This document shows, piece by piece, positions 25,187 to 33,576 of a DNA stretch of 64,000 nt (its first letter is position 1; each line of letters opens with the position of its first letter). Where the stretch lies: the NCBI GenBank assembly GCA_965262485.1, contig OZ253540.1:558001-622000 (forward strand), read 5' to 3'. The DNA is from Bin87 sp965262485 (GTDB taxonomy: Bacteria; Chloroflexota; Dehalococcoidia; Lucifugimonadales; UBA3495). Under the pieces are notes generated by a model. It was not told the DNA's origin. It made no database searches and worked only from the letters and a program-made list of their open reading frames with translations. The position numbers and the translations under genes are program-made.

Positions 25187-26008
25187 CTAGCCGGCCGGTT
25201 CACCGGCATCGTTAGAATCCGATGCAACGTTCTCGGTCGTCACGGCGTCCGGAGGGGGTGGCTCCGGGGCGGCGTCGCCAACCGGGGCAGTGGGTTCGGT
25301 AGCCTCCGCCGGCGTCGGAATCGGTGGCGGAGTCGGCGTTGCAACCGGACCCGGGGCATCGGACAACCCTGGAGTTGCTTCTACTGCTACGGATTCGACT
25401 GAACCGTTGGTAGTCGGAGCAACCAGACTCAGGCGGGCTGTCCGCGTCGTTACCGGATCACGCAGGAGGCTCAGGGCTTCCATCGTAGCGTGGACGATGT
25501 TGATGGGATTGCGTGAACCCAGAGACTTGCCAACAACATCCTGCACGCCGCCCAACTCGAGCATGGCCCGCATTGCACCGGCGGCAATCACACCGGTTCC
25601 CAAGGGAGCGGGCTTGATGATGACGATCGATGCCCCTTTGCGAACTGAAATTTCGTGGGGAATCGTGCTTCCCTTGATAGGGATGGTGATGGTGCTGCGG
25701 CGGGCCACGGCGGTTCCTTTACGCACTGCGTCAGGAATTGCCAGGGCTTTGCCCATGCCGACGCCGACGCGTCCCTGTCCGTCGCCGATCACTACGAGGG
25801 CGTTGAAACGGAGACGGCGTCCGCCTTTGACTACTTTAGAGATTCGGCGGGTGTGGACTACCCGTTCACTAAAACCGCCGCTGTCATCTTCTCGCGGACG
25901 TTGCTCACGGTCGCGACCGCGGCCTCCGCGTCCACCGCCACGGCGATCTCCGCCGCCGCCAGTGCGGTCATTCCTATCTCCCCTGCGGGGTGGTGCAGCA
26001 GAAACCAT
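25187..26008 (-). CDS. rpsE: Ribosomal protein S5 with long N- and C-terminal extensions
   Basis: The 273-residue chain is about 100 residues longer than typical S5. The core (about 45-210) has 'SERVVHTRRISKVVKGGRR', 'ALVVIGDGQGRVGVGMGKA' and 'IKPAPLGTGVIAAGAMRA', which are standard. The first 44 residues are Gly/Arg/Asp-rich ('GGGGDRRGGGRGGRGRDR'). Residues from about 212 onward are Pro/Thr/Ala/Glu-rich ('PTPPPIPTPAEATEPT') and probably disordered. Start ATG 26008 overlaps the rplR stop (TGATG). S5 secures translational accuracy and helicase activity at the mRNA entry. Confidence 0.95.
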   Translation of the reverse strand: MVSAAPPRRGDRNDRTGGGGDRRGGGRGGRGRDREQRPREDDSGGFSERVVHTRRISKVVKGGRRLRFNALVVIGDGQGRVGVGMGKALAIPDAVRKGTAVARRSTITIPIKGSTIPHEISVRKGASIVIIKPAPLGTGVIAAGAMRAMLELGGVQDVVGKSLGSRNPINIVHATMEALSLLRDPVTTRTARLSLVAPTTNGSVESVAVEATPGLSDAPGPVATPTPPPIPTPAEATEPTAPVGDAAPEPPPPDAVTTENVASDSNDAGEPAG

Positions 26009-26367
26009 CAGAACTCAAGCCCTCCTTCCCGGGCTGCATCAGCCAACGCCTTGACGCGACCGTGATAACGGTAGCCTCCCCGGTCGAACACGACCGATGT
26101 GACGCCGACTGCAACTGCGCGTTCTGCCACCAGTTTACCCACGGCCACGGAAGCGGCGGTTTTGGGTGTGGCGTCATCAGACGCCAACTCCTGGCTTGAC
26201 GCGTAGGCCAATGTGTGTCCACGGGCGTCATCAATGACCTGGGCATAGATGCTTCTGGAACTGCGAAAAACGCAAAGCCTGGGTCGTATGGACGTGCCGT
26301 TGACTTTGTTGCGGACTCTGCGATGTCGGACAACGCGGAGTTTTCTTGAATCTTTATCGCGTGGCAT
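26008..26367 (-). CDS. rplR: Ribosomal protein L18
   Basis: The 119-residue 5S rRNA-binding protein has 'RRVRNKVNGTSIRPRLCVFRSS' pattern near residue 16-37, 'IYAQVIDDARGHTLAYAS', 'VFDRGGYRYHGRVKALADAA' and ends 'GGLEF', all typical. Its stop overlaps the rpsE start. It lies 68 nt after rplF. Confidence 0.97.
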   Translation of the reverse strand: MPRDKDSRKLRVVRHRRVRNKVNGTSIRPRLCVFRSSRSIYAQVIDDARGHTLAYASSQELASDDATPKTAASVAVGKLVAERAVAVGVTSVVFDRGGYRYHGRVKALADAAREGGLEF

Positions 26368-26435
26368 TTTGTTGTCAGCTCTTTATGAGTGAGGGTTTGG
26401 AACGTGGGTAGTATGAGAACGGGGTTGATGGATGA

Positions 26436-27050
26436 TCAGACGGCGCGCCTGGCGGCGGCCTTTCCGGGCTTGAGCCGCAAAACCTCGCCCTGGTACCGGA
26501 TGCCCTTCTCTTTGTAGCGGTTGGGTGGACGCACGCGGCGCACTTTCGCGGCCAGTTGGCCGACCTTCTGCTTGTCGACGCCGCTGACGTGAACTCGGTT
26601 GTTGCCTTCCACCTGCATGGTCAATCCTTCATCGGGGAAGACACTAACAGTGTGGCTGTAACCTACGCTGAGCGTAATCCCATCCCCATTTTGCTGCACA
26701 CGGTATCCGACGCCCATCAATTCCAGGGTGCGTGAATACCCGTCGGTTACACCGAGGATGGCATTTGCAATCAGCGTGCGTGTGAGGCCATGAAGGGAAT
26801 GGTGAAATTTGCGCGCGGTGAAGCGTTCGACGATGACGTTGCCATCCTCTACCTTCACGGTTACTTCCGGGTGGTATTTTTGGGTAACGCTACCGCGAGG
26901 GCCTTTGACGACCACTCCGCTGTAGATAACCTCAACTTCAACACCCGATGGGATTGGTATGGGTTGCCGCCCGATGCGGGACAAGGGACGTTCGGTGGGC
27001 GGGACCCGTTGGGCCACGCCGACACTGGTTATTTCCTGATTACCAGACAT
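26436..27050 (-). CDS. rplF: Ribosomal protein L6 with N-terminal extension
   Basis: The 204-residue protein has the L6 core from residue 24 ('SRIGRQPIPIPSGVEV') to the end, with 'PPNRYKEKGIRYQGEVLRLKPGKA' pattern near the C-terminus. About 22 extra residues precede the usual 'MSRIG' start. The extended start overlaps the rpsH stop by 11 nt. Because no Met occurs at the normal position, the extension seems real. L6 supports the sarcin-ricin loop region. Confidence 0.95.
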   Translation of the reverse strand: MSGNQEITSVGVAQRVPPTERPLSRIGRQPIPIPSGVEVEVIYSGVVVKGPRGSVTQKYHPEVTVKVEDGNVIVERFTARKFHHSLHGLTRTLIANAILGVTDGYSRTLELMGVGYRVQQNGDGITLSVGYSHTVSVFPDEGLTMQVEGNNRVHVSGVDKQKVGQLAAKVRRVRPPNRYKEKGIRYQGEVLRLKPGKAAARRAV

Positions 27051-27438
27051 AGCAAACCAACTCTCCTCCGATGCCCTTCCGCCACGCCTGATACCCGGTC
27101 ATCATCCCCTGAGAAGTGGACACGATGGCGATGCCCAAGCCGCCATAGACACGAGGTATTTCCCCATGGCCGACGTGTACCCTGAGACCGGGTTTGCTTA
27201 CCCGCTTCAATCCGCGGATAGCGCTCAGTTCGTCGTCGCTGTATCTCAATTGGATACGCATGGTCGGAAAGCGTGGTCCACGGGCCGGTTCCCAGTCCCT
27301 GATGTAACCCTGAGATTTCAGGATATCGGCAATTGCGGTTTTGATTTTGGATTGCGGCACCATAACTGTCTGGTGCCGCGCCTGAATGGCATTTCGAATG
27401 CGTGTCAGCATATCTGCCACCGGGTCGTTAATTGGCAT
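27040..27438 (-). CDS. rpsH: Ribosomal protein S8
   Basis: The 132-residue protein starts 'MPINDPVADMLTRIRNAIQA' and ends 'GIGGELVCYVW', with 'SKPGLRVHVGHGEIPRVYGGLGIAI' pattern near residue 81-105. It is the central-domain assembly protein and, in E. coli, the spc operon repressor. I start it at ATG 27438; the open frame upstream overlaps rpsN and is not coding. Confidence 0.97.
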   Translation of the reverse strand: MPINDPVADMLTRIRNAIQARHQTVMVPQSKIKTAIADILKSQGYIRDWEPARGPRFPTMRIQLRYSDDELSAIRGLKRVSKPGLRVHVGHGEIPRVYGGLGIAIVSTSQGMMTGYQAWRKGIGGELVCYVW

Positions 27439-27487
27439 TACGGGATAGCTCCTTGTTACGTATCCACGTTTGGGAACGCGGGCGGGC

Positions 27488-27793
27488 CTACAGACTTGCC
27501 TTCCGGACGCCCGGCAGCAGGCCATCGAGGGCCATTTCGCGGAACGAAATGCGGGAAAGACCAAAGTGGCGAATATAACCCCGGGGCCGACCCGTGGCGC
27601 CGTCGCGGTTCCTGATGCGATTGGGGTTGGCGTCGTGTGGCAGCAAAGCCAACTTCTGCCGGGCCTCGAACCGATCGCGCATGGGGAGGCTGAGGTCCCT
27701 GGCTTGTGCCAGCAGCGCTGCCCTTCTTTCGGCATACCGGGCGGCGGTTTGTTTCCGCCGATCGTTTTTTACAATAGAGGATTTCTTGGCCAA
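27488..27793 (-). CDS. rpsN: Ribosomal protein S14, zinc-free form
   Basis: The 101-residue product 'MAKKSSIVKNDRRKQ...' is the long, Cys-free S14 type ending 'GRPRGYIRHFGLSRISFREMA', 'LPGVRKASL'. It starts with TTG at 27793 behind AGGAGA 8 nt away. It lies between rplE and rpsH, as in most spc operons. Having zinc-free S14 alongside zinc-binding S4, L31 and L36 is noted. Confidence 0.96.
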   Translation of the reverse strand: MAKKSSIVKNDRRKQTAARYAERRAALLAQARDLSLPMRDRFEARQKLALLPHDANPNRIRNRDGATGRPRGYIRHFGLSRISFREMALDGLLPGVRKASL

Positions 27794-27816
27794 GGTGGGT
27801 ATCTCCTGAAATGAGG

Positions 27817-28488
27817 TTATTCGCGTATGAACGGCATGCCGAAATGTTCCAGCAAACGGCTGGCTTCGGCGTCGTCAGGGGCATTGGTGGTGATGGTAAC
27901 CTGCAACCCCCGCAACCGGTCGATACTGTTGTAATCGATTTCCGGGAACACAATCTGTTCGCGCAGGCCCAGGGAGAAATTGCCACGCCCGTCGAATCCG
28001 TTGCGAGAGATGCCGCGGAAGTCCCGGATGCGAGGCAGGGCTGTGATGATCAACCGTTCCAAAAAGTAAAACATGCGGTCGCCACGCAGGGTAACGGTAG
28101 TGCCTACCGGGTTCCCTTCCCTCACCTTGAATCCGGCGATGGAACGCTTGGCGCGGGTGATGATTGGTTTTTGGCCGGAGATGGTGGTCAAATCCCGTAC
28201 TGCGCTCTCCATGGCCCGCCCGTTGGTTAGGGCCTCTCCAAGACCTATGTTCAAGTTGATCTTGGTGATACGGGGCACACGCATGGGGCTGGGGTACCCG
28301 AATTCGGACATCATTGAGGGAACGATCTCCTCGCGATACCGAATTTTCAGGTGTGGTACAGGCAGAGGCGCGGGTTCGGAGCCGTTGGTTTCGGCGCTGT
28401 CATCCCGGCGTCGCTGCCGCCGTCCACGGGTTTGGCTTTCGCCGGCGCCCGGTTCTATTTCTGTTTCTGTAGACTGATTGGTTGCCAT
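27817..28488 (-). CDS. rplE: Ribosomal protein L5 with charged N-terminal extension
   Basis: The 223-residue chain is about 45 residues longer than usual. The core from about 46 contains 'PRITKINLNIGLGEA', 'KPIITRAKRSIAGFKVREG' and 'FPEIDYNSIDRLRGLQVTI', diagnostic of L5. The first 44 residues ('TETEIEPGAGESQTRGRRQR') are polar and probably disordered. It binds 5S rRNA. rplX ends 3 nt upstream of its start; rpsN begins 23 nt downstream of its stop. Confidence 0.95.
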   Translation of the reverse strand: MATNQSTETEIEPGAGESQTRGRRQRRRDDSAETNGSEPAPLPVPHLKIRYREEIVPSMMSEFGYPSPMRVPRITKINLNIGLGEALTNGRAMESAVRDLTTISGQKPIITRAKRSIAGFKVREGNPVGTTVTLRGDRMFYFLERLIITALPRIRDFRGISRNGFDGRGNFSLGLREQIVFPEIDYNSIDRLRGLQVTITTNAPDDAEASRLLEHFGMPFIRE

Positions 28489-28491
28489 GAT

Positions 28492-28764
28492 TTAACCGTC
28501 TCGATTTCGGAACTGAGTGCTGGGTTCAGTGTAGTTGCTGGTTACGAGCTTGACATTCGAAATGTGAATTGATGCTTCCTGTTGAATACGGCCGCCCTGG
28601 CGAATGCCTGGCCGGGGCTTGATATGGCGCGTTACGATATTGACGCCTTCAATGATGATACGGTCTTTTTCGGATACCATCTGAAGCACCCGACCGGATT
28701 TGCCTTTGTCTTTGCCGGCGATAACCAGCACATCATCGCCGCGCCGTATCTTGGTTTTCGCCAT
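28492..28764 (-). CDS. rplX: Ribosomal protein L24
   Basis: The 90-residue protein starts 'MAKTKIRRGDDVLVIAGKDKGKSG' pattern (KOW motif) and contains 'GVNIVTRHIKPRPGIRQGG', typical of L24, an early 50S assembly initiator. The ATG at 28764 shares a base with the rplN stop (TGATG). An in-frame GTG one codon upstream is possible. Confidence 0.96.
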   Translation of the reverse strand: MAKTKIRRGDDVLVIAGKDKGKSGRVLQMVSEKDRIIIEGVNIVTRHIKPRPGIRQGGRIQQEASIHISNVKLVTSNYTEPSTQFRNRDG

Positions 28765-29132
28765 CACACCACCTCAGGAGCCAGGGACACGATGCGCATG
28801 AAGCCACGGTCGCGAAGTTCGCGAGCCACTGGACCAAAGATGCGCGTGCCCCGGGGCAACTGGTTGTCGTTGATGAGTACGGCGGCGTTGTCGTCGAATT
28901 TTATGTAGGTGCCGTCGGGCCTCAGCAGCGGAGCGGCCTGGCGCACTATCACGGCCTTGACCACCGAACCCTTCCGAACCGGTGAGTTGGGGACTGCCTC
29001 GCGGACGGTGCAGACGATGATGTCGCCCACGGACGCATATTTGCGACGGCTGGAACCCGGGATGTTGATCAGGCGAATACGTCGTGCGCCGCTGTTATCC
29101 GCGACATGGAGCCTGGTGTAACTCTGAATCAT
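28764..29132 (-). CDS. rplN: Ribosomal protein L14
   Basis: The 122-residue product starts 'MIQSYTRLHVADNSGARRIR', has 'GDIIVCTVREAVPNS' and 'RGTRIFGPVARELRDRGFMRI', all canonical. It abuts the rpsQ stop directly (0 nt) and overlaps rplX, suggesting tight translational coupling. Confidence 0.97.
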   Translation of the reverse strand: MIQSYTRLHVADNSGARRIRLINIPGSSRRKYASVGDIIVCTVREAVPNSPVRKGSVVKAVIVRQAAPLLRPDGTYIKFDDNAAVLINDNQLPRGTRIFGPVARELRDRGFMRIVSLAPEVV

Positions 29133-29519
29133 CTAAGCGTCCTCGTCTTCGTCGTAGTCGCCGGATTCTTCCGCCACGGCGGTTGCTGGGTCTGATGCCA
29201 TCGAAGGGTCTTCGGATGGTTCTATGATGCTATCGCCTTCGAGCTCAATTGGTCGTACGTCAGCCACCTCCCGCCGGGACAGGATGTCCAACAGGCGCCA
29301 GTGCTTGGTACGGGAGATGGGCCGGGTTTCCTCGATTCGCACCATGTCACCGATTTGACACTGATCTTCCGGGTCGTGGACGTAGAAACGGGTTACGCGA
29401 CGCATCTGTTTGCGGTAGACCCGGTGGCGTTGTTTCCACACCAGTTCCACCACTGCTGTTTTATCCATTCGGGTGCCCACTACCGAGCCGACCCGAACTT
29501 TCCGCATTATTTTTGCCAT
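29133..29519 (-). CDS. rpsQ: Ribosomal protein S17 with acidic C-terminal extension
   Basis: The 128-residue chain is about 40 residues longer than typical S17. The OB-fold core (1-85) has 'GSVVGTRMDKTAVVELVW', 'HDPEDQCQIGDMVRIEETRPIS'-type sequence and 'KHWRLLDIL'. The tail from about residue 86 is acidic ('PSEDPSMASDPATAVAEE', 'DYDEDEDA') and probably disordered. It lies 54 nt after rpmC. Confidence 0.95.
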   Translation of the reverse strand: MAKIMRKVRVGSVVGTRMDKTAVVELVWKQRHRVYRKQMRRVTRFYVHDPEDQCQIGDMVRIEETRPISRTKHWRLLDILSRREVADVRPIELEGDSIIEPSEDPSMASDPATAVAEESGDYDEDEDA

Positions 29520-29573
29520 CTGGAGTGTTTCCTGAATCCTGGGAGTGGAGGATGAATTATCGTTCGAGAAAGT

Positions 29574-29765
29574 CTATTGTGTTTGCCGTTCCCGCAGGCA
29601 GGTCAGCATACGAGCAATGTCCTTGCGGGTTTTCCGAGGCTGGTTGGTGTCGGTGAGTTGGTTGGTTGCGTCCCGAAAACGGAGATTCATCAACTCCCGG
29701 TACGACTTGTCCAACTCTTCCTGGATCTGTTCATCGGTGAGCGCCCGTATCTCGTATATTTTCAT
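29574..29765 (-). CDS. rpmC: Ribosomal protein L29
   Basis: The 63-residue two-helix protein reads 'MKIYEIRALTDEQIQEELDK' and 'LMNLRFRDATNQLTDTNQPR', the L29 pattern, located at the exit tunnel. It lies 6 nt after rplP. Confidence 0.96.
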   Translation of the reverse strand: MKIYEIRALTDEQIQEELDKSYRELMNLRFRDATNQLTDTNQPRKTRKDIARMLTCLRERQTQ

Positions 29766-29771
29766 GTGAGA

Positions 29772-30212
29772 TCAGCCTCCCGTACCGGTGAGCAGTGCGT
29801 TGATGCGGTCTTTGTAAACGACCTTGGTGGGTATGGGGAGTTTGTGGGCGGCGCGCAGCAGAGCTGCTTCGGCTTGGTCCAGGGGAACACCGCCGACCTC
29901 GAACATTATCCTCCCGGGCCGCACAACAGCCACCCAGTGGTCGTTGGCGGCTTTTCCGCCGCCCATGCGAACCTCGGCGGGTTTCTTGGAAACGGCTTTA
30001 TCCGGGAAGATGCGAATCCAGGTTCGCCCACCGCGCTGAAGATGGCGGGAAATGGCGACACGGGCGGATTCTATCTGACGGGCGGTTATCCAGTCGGGGC
30101 TCATCGCCTTCAGCCCGATCTCCCCAAATTCGACCTTATTCCCGGTAGAGGCAGCGCCCCGGCGCTTGCCGCGGCCCATTTTTCGGTATTTGGTTCTTTT
30201 GGGTTGCAACAT
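29772..30212 (-). CDS. rplP: Ribosomal protein L16
   Basis: The 146-residue 50S protein starts 'MLQPKRTKYRKMGRGKRRG' and contains 'EFGEIGLKAMSPDWITARQI' and 'RIFPDKAVSKKPAEVRMGGGK', typical of L16. It lies 51 nt after rpsC in the standard L22-S3-L16-L29-S17 order. Confidence 0.97.
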   Translation of the reverse strand: MLQPKRTKYRKMGRGKRRGAASTGNKVEFGEIGLKAMSPDWITARQIESARVAISRHLQRGGRTWIRIFPDKAVSKKPAEVRMGGGKAANDHWVAVVRPGRIMFEVGGVPLDQAEAALLRAAHKLPIPTKVVYKDRINALLTGTGG

Positions 30213-30263
30213 GGGATGTAACTCCGAAAATTAGGTAATTGCCTTGTAAGACGCGGAAAACCG

Positions 30264-31004
30264 CTAGGCGTCCAGTATTTGGGCAAGGTCAGCGTCCGCC
30301 TCTGCGTCCTGACTCGCGACGCGAAACTCGATGCTGTCCAGCTCGGTTTCTTCTTCCGCGGGTGGCGGCATTATCTGTCCCTTGTAAATCCAGACCTTGA
30401 TACCGATGCGCCCCATCGCCGTGTGGGCCTCTGCCAGCGCATAGTCGATGTCGGCCCGCAGTGTGTGCAGGGGCACCCGGCCCATCATCAGCTTCTCGGT
30501 CCGGGCAATTTCGGAGCCGGAGATCCTACCCTTGGTAATGATCTTGACGCCCTCGGCGCCGGCCTGCATGGTTCGCAGGGCAGCCTGTCGCATGGCTCGC
30601 CGGTAGGCGACGCGCCGGCTGAGTTGGTCTGCGATGTTTCGACCCACCAGGAAAGGATCCATCTCCGGCTGCTCGATTTCTATGATATTGAGGCGCATCT
30701 GGCCGCGGGACATGGTCTCTAATTTGGCACGCAGCCCCTTGACGCGGTCGCCGTCGCGTCCGATGAGAATACCCGGCCGTGCTGAGTGGATGTTGATGAT
30801 GATTTCCTGAGCAGTGCGGTCGATTTCGATTTTGGCGATACCGGCGTCGGAGAATGAACGGTACTCGCGGTGGATAGCCCGACGGAGCGCCAGATCTCCC
30901 TGTACACCAGCACGATATTGGGCGCCGTTATTGGCATACCAATGGGTTTTCCAGTCTTTGATGATTCCCAATCGGAAACCGTAAGGATGTGTTTTGTGGC
31001 CCAT
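30264..31004 (-). CDS. rpsC: Ribosomal protein S3
   Basis: The 246-residue mRNA-entry protein has 'MGHKTHPYGFRLGIIKDWKT', the KH domain 'HSARPGILIGRDGDRVKGLRA'-type sequence near residue 53-73, and a C-terminal domain with 'GAEGVKIITKGRISGSEIAR' and 'RVPLHTLRADIDYALAEAHT'. The last 25 residues are acidic. It follows rplV by 3 nt. Confidence 0.97.
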   Translation of the reverse strand: MGHKTHPYGFRLGIIKDWKTHWYANNGAQYRAGVQGDLALRRAIHREYRSFSDAGIAKIEIDRTAQEIIINIHSARPGILIGRDGDRVKGLRAKLETMSRGQMRLNIIEIEQPEMDPFLVGRNIADQLSRRVAYRRAMRQAALRTMQAGAEGVKIITKGRISGSEIARTEKLMMGRVPLHTLRADIDYALAEAHTAMGRIGIKVWIYKGQIMPPPAEEETELDSIEFRVASQDAEADADLAQILDA

Positions 31005-31007
31005 AAT

Positions 31008-31352
31008 TTAGCCCTCCTGAATCTCGTCCACTTCAATGATGATGTGGCTGGACCGGCGAGTTACTCGACCGATGCGCCCACGAGCCCGCGGACGAAAGCG
31101 TTTGAGCGGACGGGCCTGGTCAGCGGATATACGCGTGATGCGGAGCGTCTCGCGACTCATAAACAGATTGTTTTCGGCGTTGGATGCCGCTGATTGCACT
31201 ACTTTGGCCACTGATCGGGCCCACGGGGAAGTCATCAGACCAAGCTGATCCAGGGCATCATTCACGGTCATCCCGCGCACGGCGTCCATGATTGGTTTGA
31301 GGCGTTTGGGGGATGCCCCGACTTGTTTGGCCATTGCCCTGACTGCCGGCAT
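31008..31352 (-). CDS. rplV: Ribosomal protein L22
   Basis: The 114-residue tunnel protein has 'KQVGASPKRLKPIMDAVRG', 'VVQSAASNAENN' and 'KRFRPRARGRIGRVTRRSSHI', with the beta-hairpin that lines the exit tunnel. It lies 4 nt after rpsS. Confidence 0.97.
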   Translation of the reverse strand: MPAVRAMAKQVGASPKRLKPIMDAVRGMTVNDALDQLGLMTSPWARSVAKVVQSAASNAENNLFMSRETLRITRISADQARPLKRFRPRARGRIGRVTRRSSHIIIEVDEIQEG

Positions 31353-31356
31353 GGGG

Positions 31357-31641
31357 TTACCTCACTCTGCTGGTACGTTCGGAGCGCGACACGTGGCCGC
31401 GGTACGTACGAGTCGGTGCGAACTCCCCGAGGCGGTGGCCAACCATGTTTTCGGTGATGAATACCGGTACATGGCGGCGTCCATCATGGACACCGAAATT
31501 CAACCCGACCATTTCGGGCATGATCATGGAGTCACGGGACCAGGTACGGATAACGGTGGCTTCACCGGATTCTCTAACCCGGTTAACCTTCTTGAGCAAT
31601 TTGGGGTGGACGTACGGGCCCTTTTTTACTGATCTTGACAT
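31357..31641 (-). CDS. rpsS: Ribosomal protein S19
   Basis: The 94-residue 30S head protein reads 'MSRSVKKGPYVHPKLLKKV', 'RTWSRDSMIMPEMVGLNFGV' and 'ENMVGHRLGEFAPTRTYRGH', fully canonical. It lies 53 nt after rplB. Confidence 0.97.
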   Translation of the reverse strand: MSRSVKKGPYVHPKLLKKVNRVRESGEATVIRTWSRDSMIMPEMVGLNFGVHDGRRHVPVFITENMVGHRLGEFAPTRTYRGHVSRSERTSRVR

Positions 31642-31694
31642 ATCGACAAATGCCTGAAGTTTAGTGCGCCTGATATTCCAATTGTTACCGGAGA

Positions 31695-32531
31695 TTACCG
31701 CCGTTGCCGCCGTCCACGAGTGATAAAGCGGCTTGACGTCTTGTTCTTGTTGCGGGTTTTATGGCCCAGGGTAGGTTTGCCGGTGGGGGATTTGGGGCCG
31801 GGCATACCGATTGGGGAGCGGCCTTCGCCGCCGCCGTGCGGATGGTCCACCGGATTTTTCGCCACGCCGCGAACGTGAGGGCGGCGGCCCAGATGTCGTT
31901 TGGCGCCGGCCTTCCCCAGGCTCTCGTTTTTGTGGTCGGGATTCGAAAGCTGCCCGATACTGGCGCGGCAGTTGAGGAGGATGCGGCGCATTTCCCCGGA
32001 CGGCAGGCGTATAAGTACGTATTCGCCTTCCCTGGACAGAACCTGGGCGCCGGTGCCCGCTCCGCGCACCAACTGACCGCCACGACCGGGAGTGAGTTCC
32101 AGGTTGTGGACTACCGTACCGGTCGGTATGTTGCGCAGCGGCAATGAGTTGCCGGGGCTAATCTCGGCGTCGGGCCCGGAACTGATTCTGTCGCCCACTG
32201 AAAGGTTCACCGGAGCCAGGATGTAGGATTTCTCTCCGTCGATGTAGTGCAGAAGGGCGATGCGAGTGGTGCGATTCGGGTCGTATTCGATTGTCTTGAC
32301 GACCGCTGGGACGCCGTCTTTACGGCGTTTGAAATCGACGCGGCGGTACATTCGGCGGGAACCGCCTCCGCGATGGTAAGCAGTGATGCGACCCTTGTTG
32401 TTCCGACCGCCCCGTTTCTGAAGCGGTTCGAGCAACGATTTCTCGGGTTGGTTGGTGGTTATCTCTTCGAACGAAGGGCGAACCGCATTCCGTGTGCCGG
32501 GGGTTACTGGCCGCAGATTTTTGAGGGGCAT
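31695..32531 (-). CDS. rplB: Ribosomal protein L2
   Basis: The 278-residue protein supports the peptidyl-transferase centre. It has 'KRGGRNNKGRITAYHRGGGS', 'YDPNRTTRIALLHYIDGEKS', 'GRRPHVRGVAKNPVDHPHGG' (with the conserved His of the catalytic-centre loop) and 'GHKTRNKNKTSSRFI'. It lies 63 nt after rplW. Confidence 0.97.
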   Translation of the reverse strand: MPLKNLRPVTPGTRNAVRPSFEEITTNQPEKSLLEPLQKRGGRNNKGRITAYHRGGGSRRMYRRVDFKRRKDGVPAVVKTIEYDPNRTTRIALLHYIDGEKSYILAPVNLSVGDRISSGPDAEISPGNSLPLRNIPTGTVVHNLELTPGRGGQLVRGAGTGAQVLSREGEYVLIRLPSGEMRRILLNCRASIGQLSNPDHKNESLGKAGAKRHLGRRPHVRGVAKNPVDHPHGGGEGRSPIGMPGPKSPTGKPTLGHKTRNKNKTSSRFITRGRRQRR

Positions 32532-32594
32532 ATCGTTTTATTCTCGCTGTTATACGCAATGGAGGGTCGGAGGCAATTGTGGGAGGGGCAACTT

Positions 32595-32879
32595 TTACAG
32601 TCCCTCGATCAAATTGATCCGATCACCCTGCCGGAGGGTTACTACGGCTTTTTTAACGTCGGGCCGCTTTTTGAATCGAGGACCGTAACGCTTCTTTTTG
32701 CCCCGATTCATGGTGATGTTTACGCTGAGAACAGTAACATTGAAGTTCTGTTCGACGGCCTGCTTCACCAGCGTTTTGTTGGCTTTAGGGGCGATCTCGA
32801 AAGTGTATTGGCCCTCTTCCTGAAGCAGCGTGCTTTTTTCAGTGATGGTGGGCCGCAGAAGAACCGAGCTGATGTGCAT
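32595..32879 (-). CDS. rplW: Ribosomal protein L23
   Basis: The 94-residue exit-tunnel protein reads 'MHISSVLLRPTITEKSTLLQ', 'QYTFEIAPKANKTLVKQAVE' and ends 'VTLRQGDRINLIEGL', typical of L23. I start it at ATG 32879, 2 nt after the rplD stop; the open frame upstream lies within rplD and is not coding. Confidence 0.96.
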   Translation of the reverse strand: MHISSVLLRPTITEKSTLLQEEGQYTFEIAPKANKTLVKQAVEQNFNVTVLSVNITMNRGKKKRYGPRFKKRPDVKKAVVTLRQGDRINLIEGL

Positions 32880-32881
32880 GA

Positions 32882-33544
32882 TTAATTCACTTCCGAAGTA
32901 GCGCGCCGAGAGCGGTGTCTGGGAGCCGTGCATTGCTCTTCGATACGCTGTATCGCATCCACTGTAATCAGGACAGTGTGCCGTTTGAGCACGTCGTTGG
33001 CGTTGACAAGGTCCGAAGGCAGTGTCCAGACCTGGCCCAGGTTCCCGCCGGCGCGGGCCACGTCCTGTTGGGCGGTGCCGGTCACGATCAGCACAGACCC
33101 GGCAACGTCCAGTTGCGCCAGCAGTTGTTTCATCGACTTGGTGCGTCCGTCCAGGGTATCCAGCGAATCGATGCACACGAGACCGCCCTGGCGGATTTTC
33201 TCGGACAACACGCACTTGAGTGCGTTGCGGCGCATGGCTCGGGGCAGACTCTTCCGGTAGTCACGGGGTTTGGGGCCGAACGCGATTCCGCCGTGCCGCC
33301 ATTGAGGCGACCGGATGCTGCCCTGGCGCGCCCGCCCGGTGTGTTTCTGGATCCATGGCTTCCGCCCGCCCCCAGACACCTCGGCGCGAGTGCGTGTGGA
33401 GTGGGTGCCCTGCCGCTGGTTGGCCTGGTAAATAACCAGGGCTTGATGGACCAGCGTCTGGTTCATTGGAACGTTGAATACGGCGTCATCGACGTTAATG
33501 GTGTCAATTGAGTCGCCGTTTTGATTTCTGACGGGAATTTCCAT
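32882..33544 (-). CDS. rplD: Ribosomal protein L4
   Basis: The 220-residue product starts 'MEIPVRNQNGDSIDTINVDD' at ATG 33544 and has the tunnel loop 'GTHSTRTRAEVSGGGRKPW', 'GRARQGSIRSPQWRHGGIAFGP' pattern near residue 68-90, and a C-terminal domain with 'VCIDSLDTLDGRTKSM'. In E. coli L4 represses the S10 operon. An upstream in-frame extension overlaps rplC and is rejected. Confidence 0.96.
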   Translation of the reverse strand: MEIPVRNQNGDSIDTINVDDAVFNVPMNQTLVHQALVIYQANQRQGTHSTRTRAEVSGGGRKPWIQKHTGRARQGSIRSPQWRHGGIAFGPKPRDYRKSLPRAMRRNALKCVLSEKIRQGGLVCIDSLDTLDGRTKSMKQLLAQLDVAGSVLIVTGTAQQDVARAGGNLGQVWTLPSDLVNANDVLKRHTVLITVDAIQRIEEQCTAPRHRSRRATSEVN

Positions 33545-33576
33545 AGGTGGGTTTGTCCCCTGAAAAACTTGAAAAA

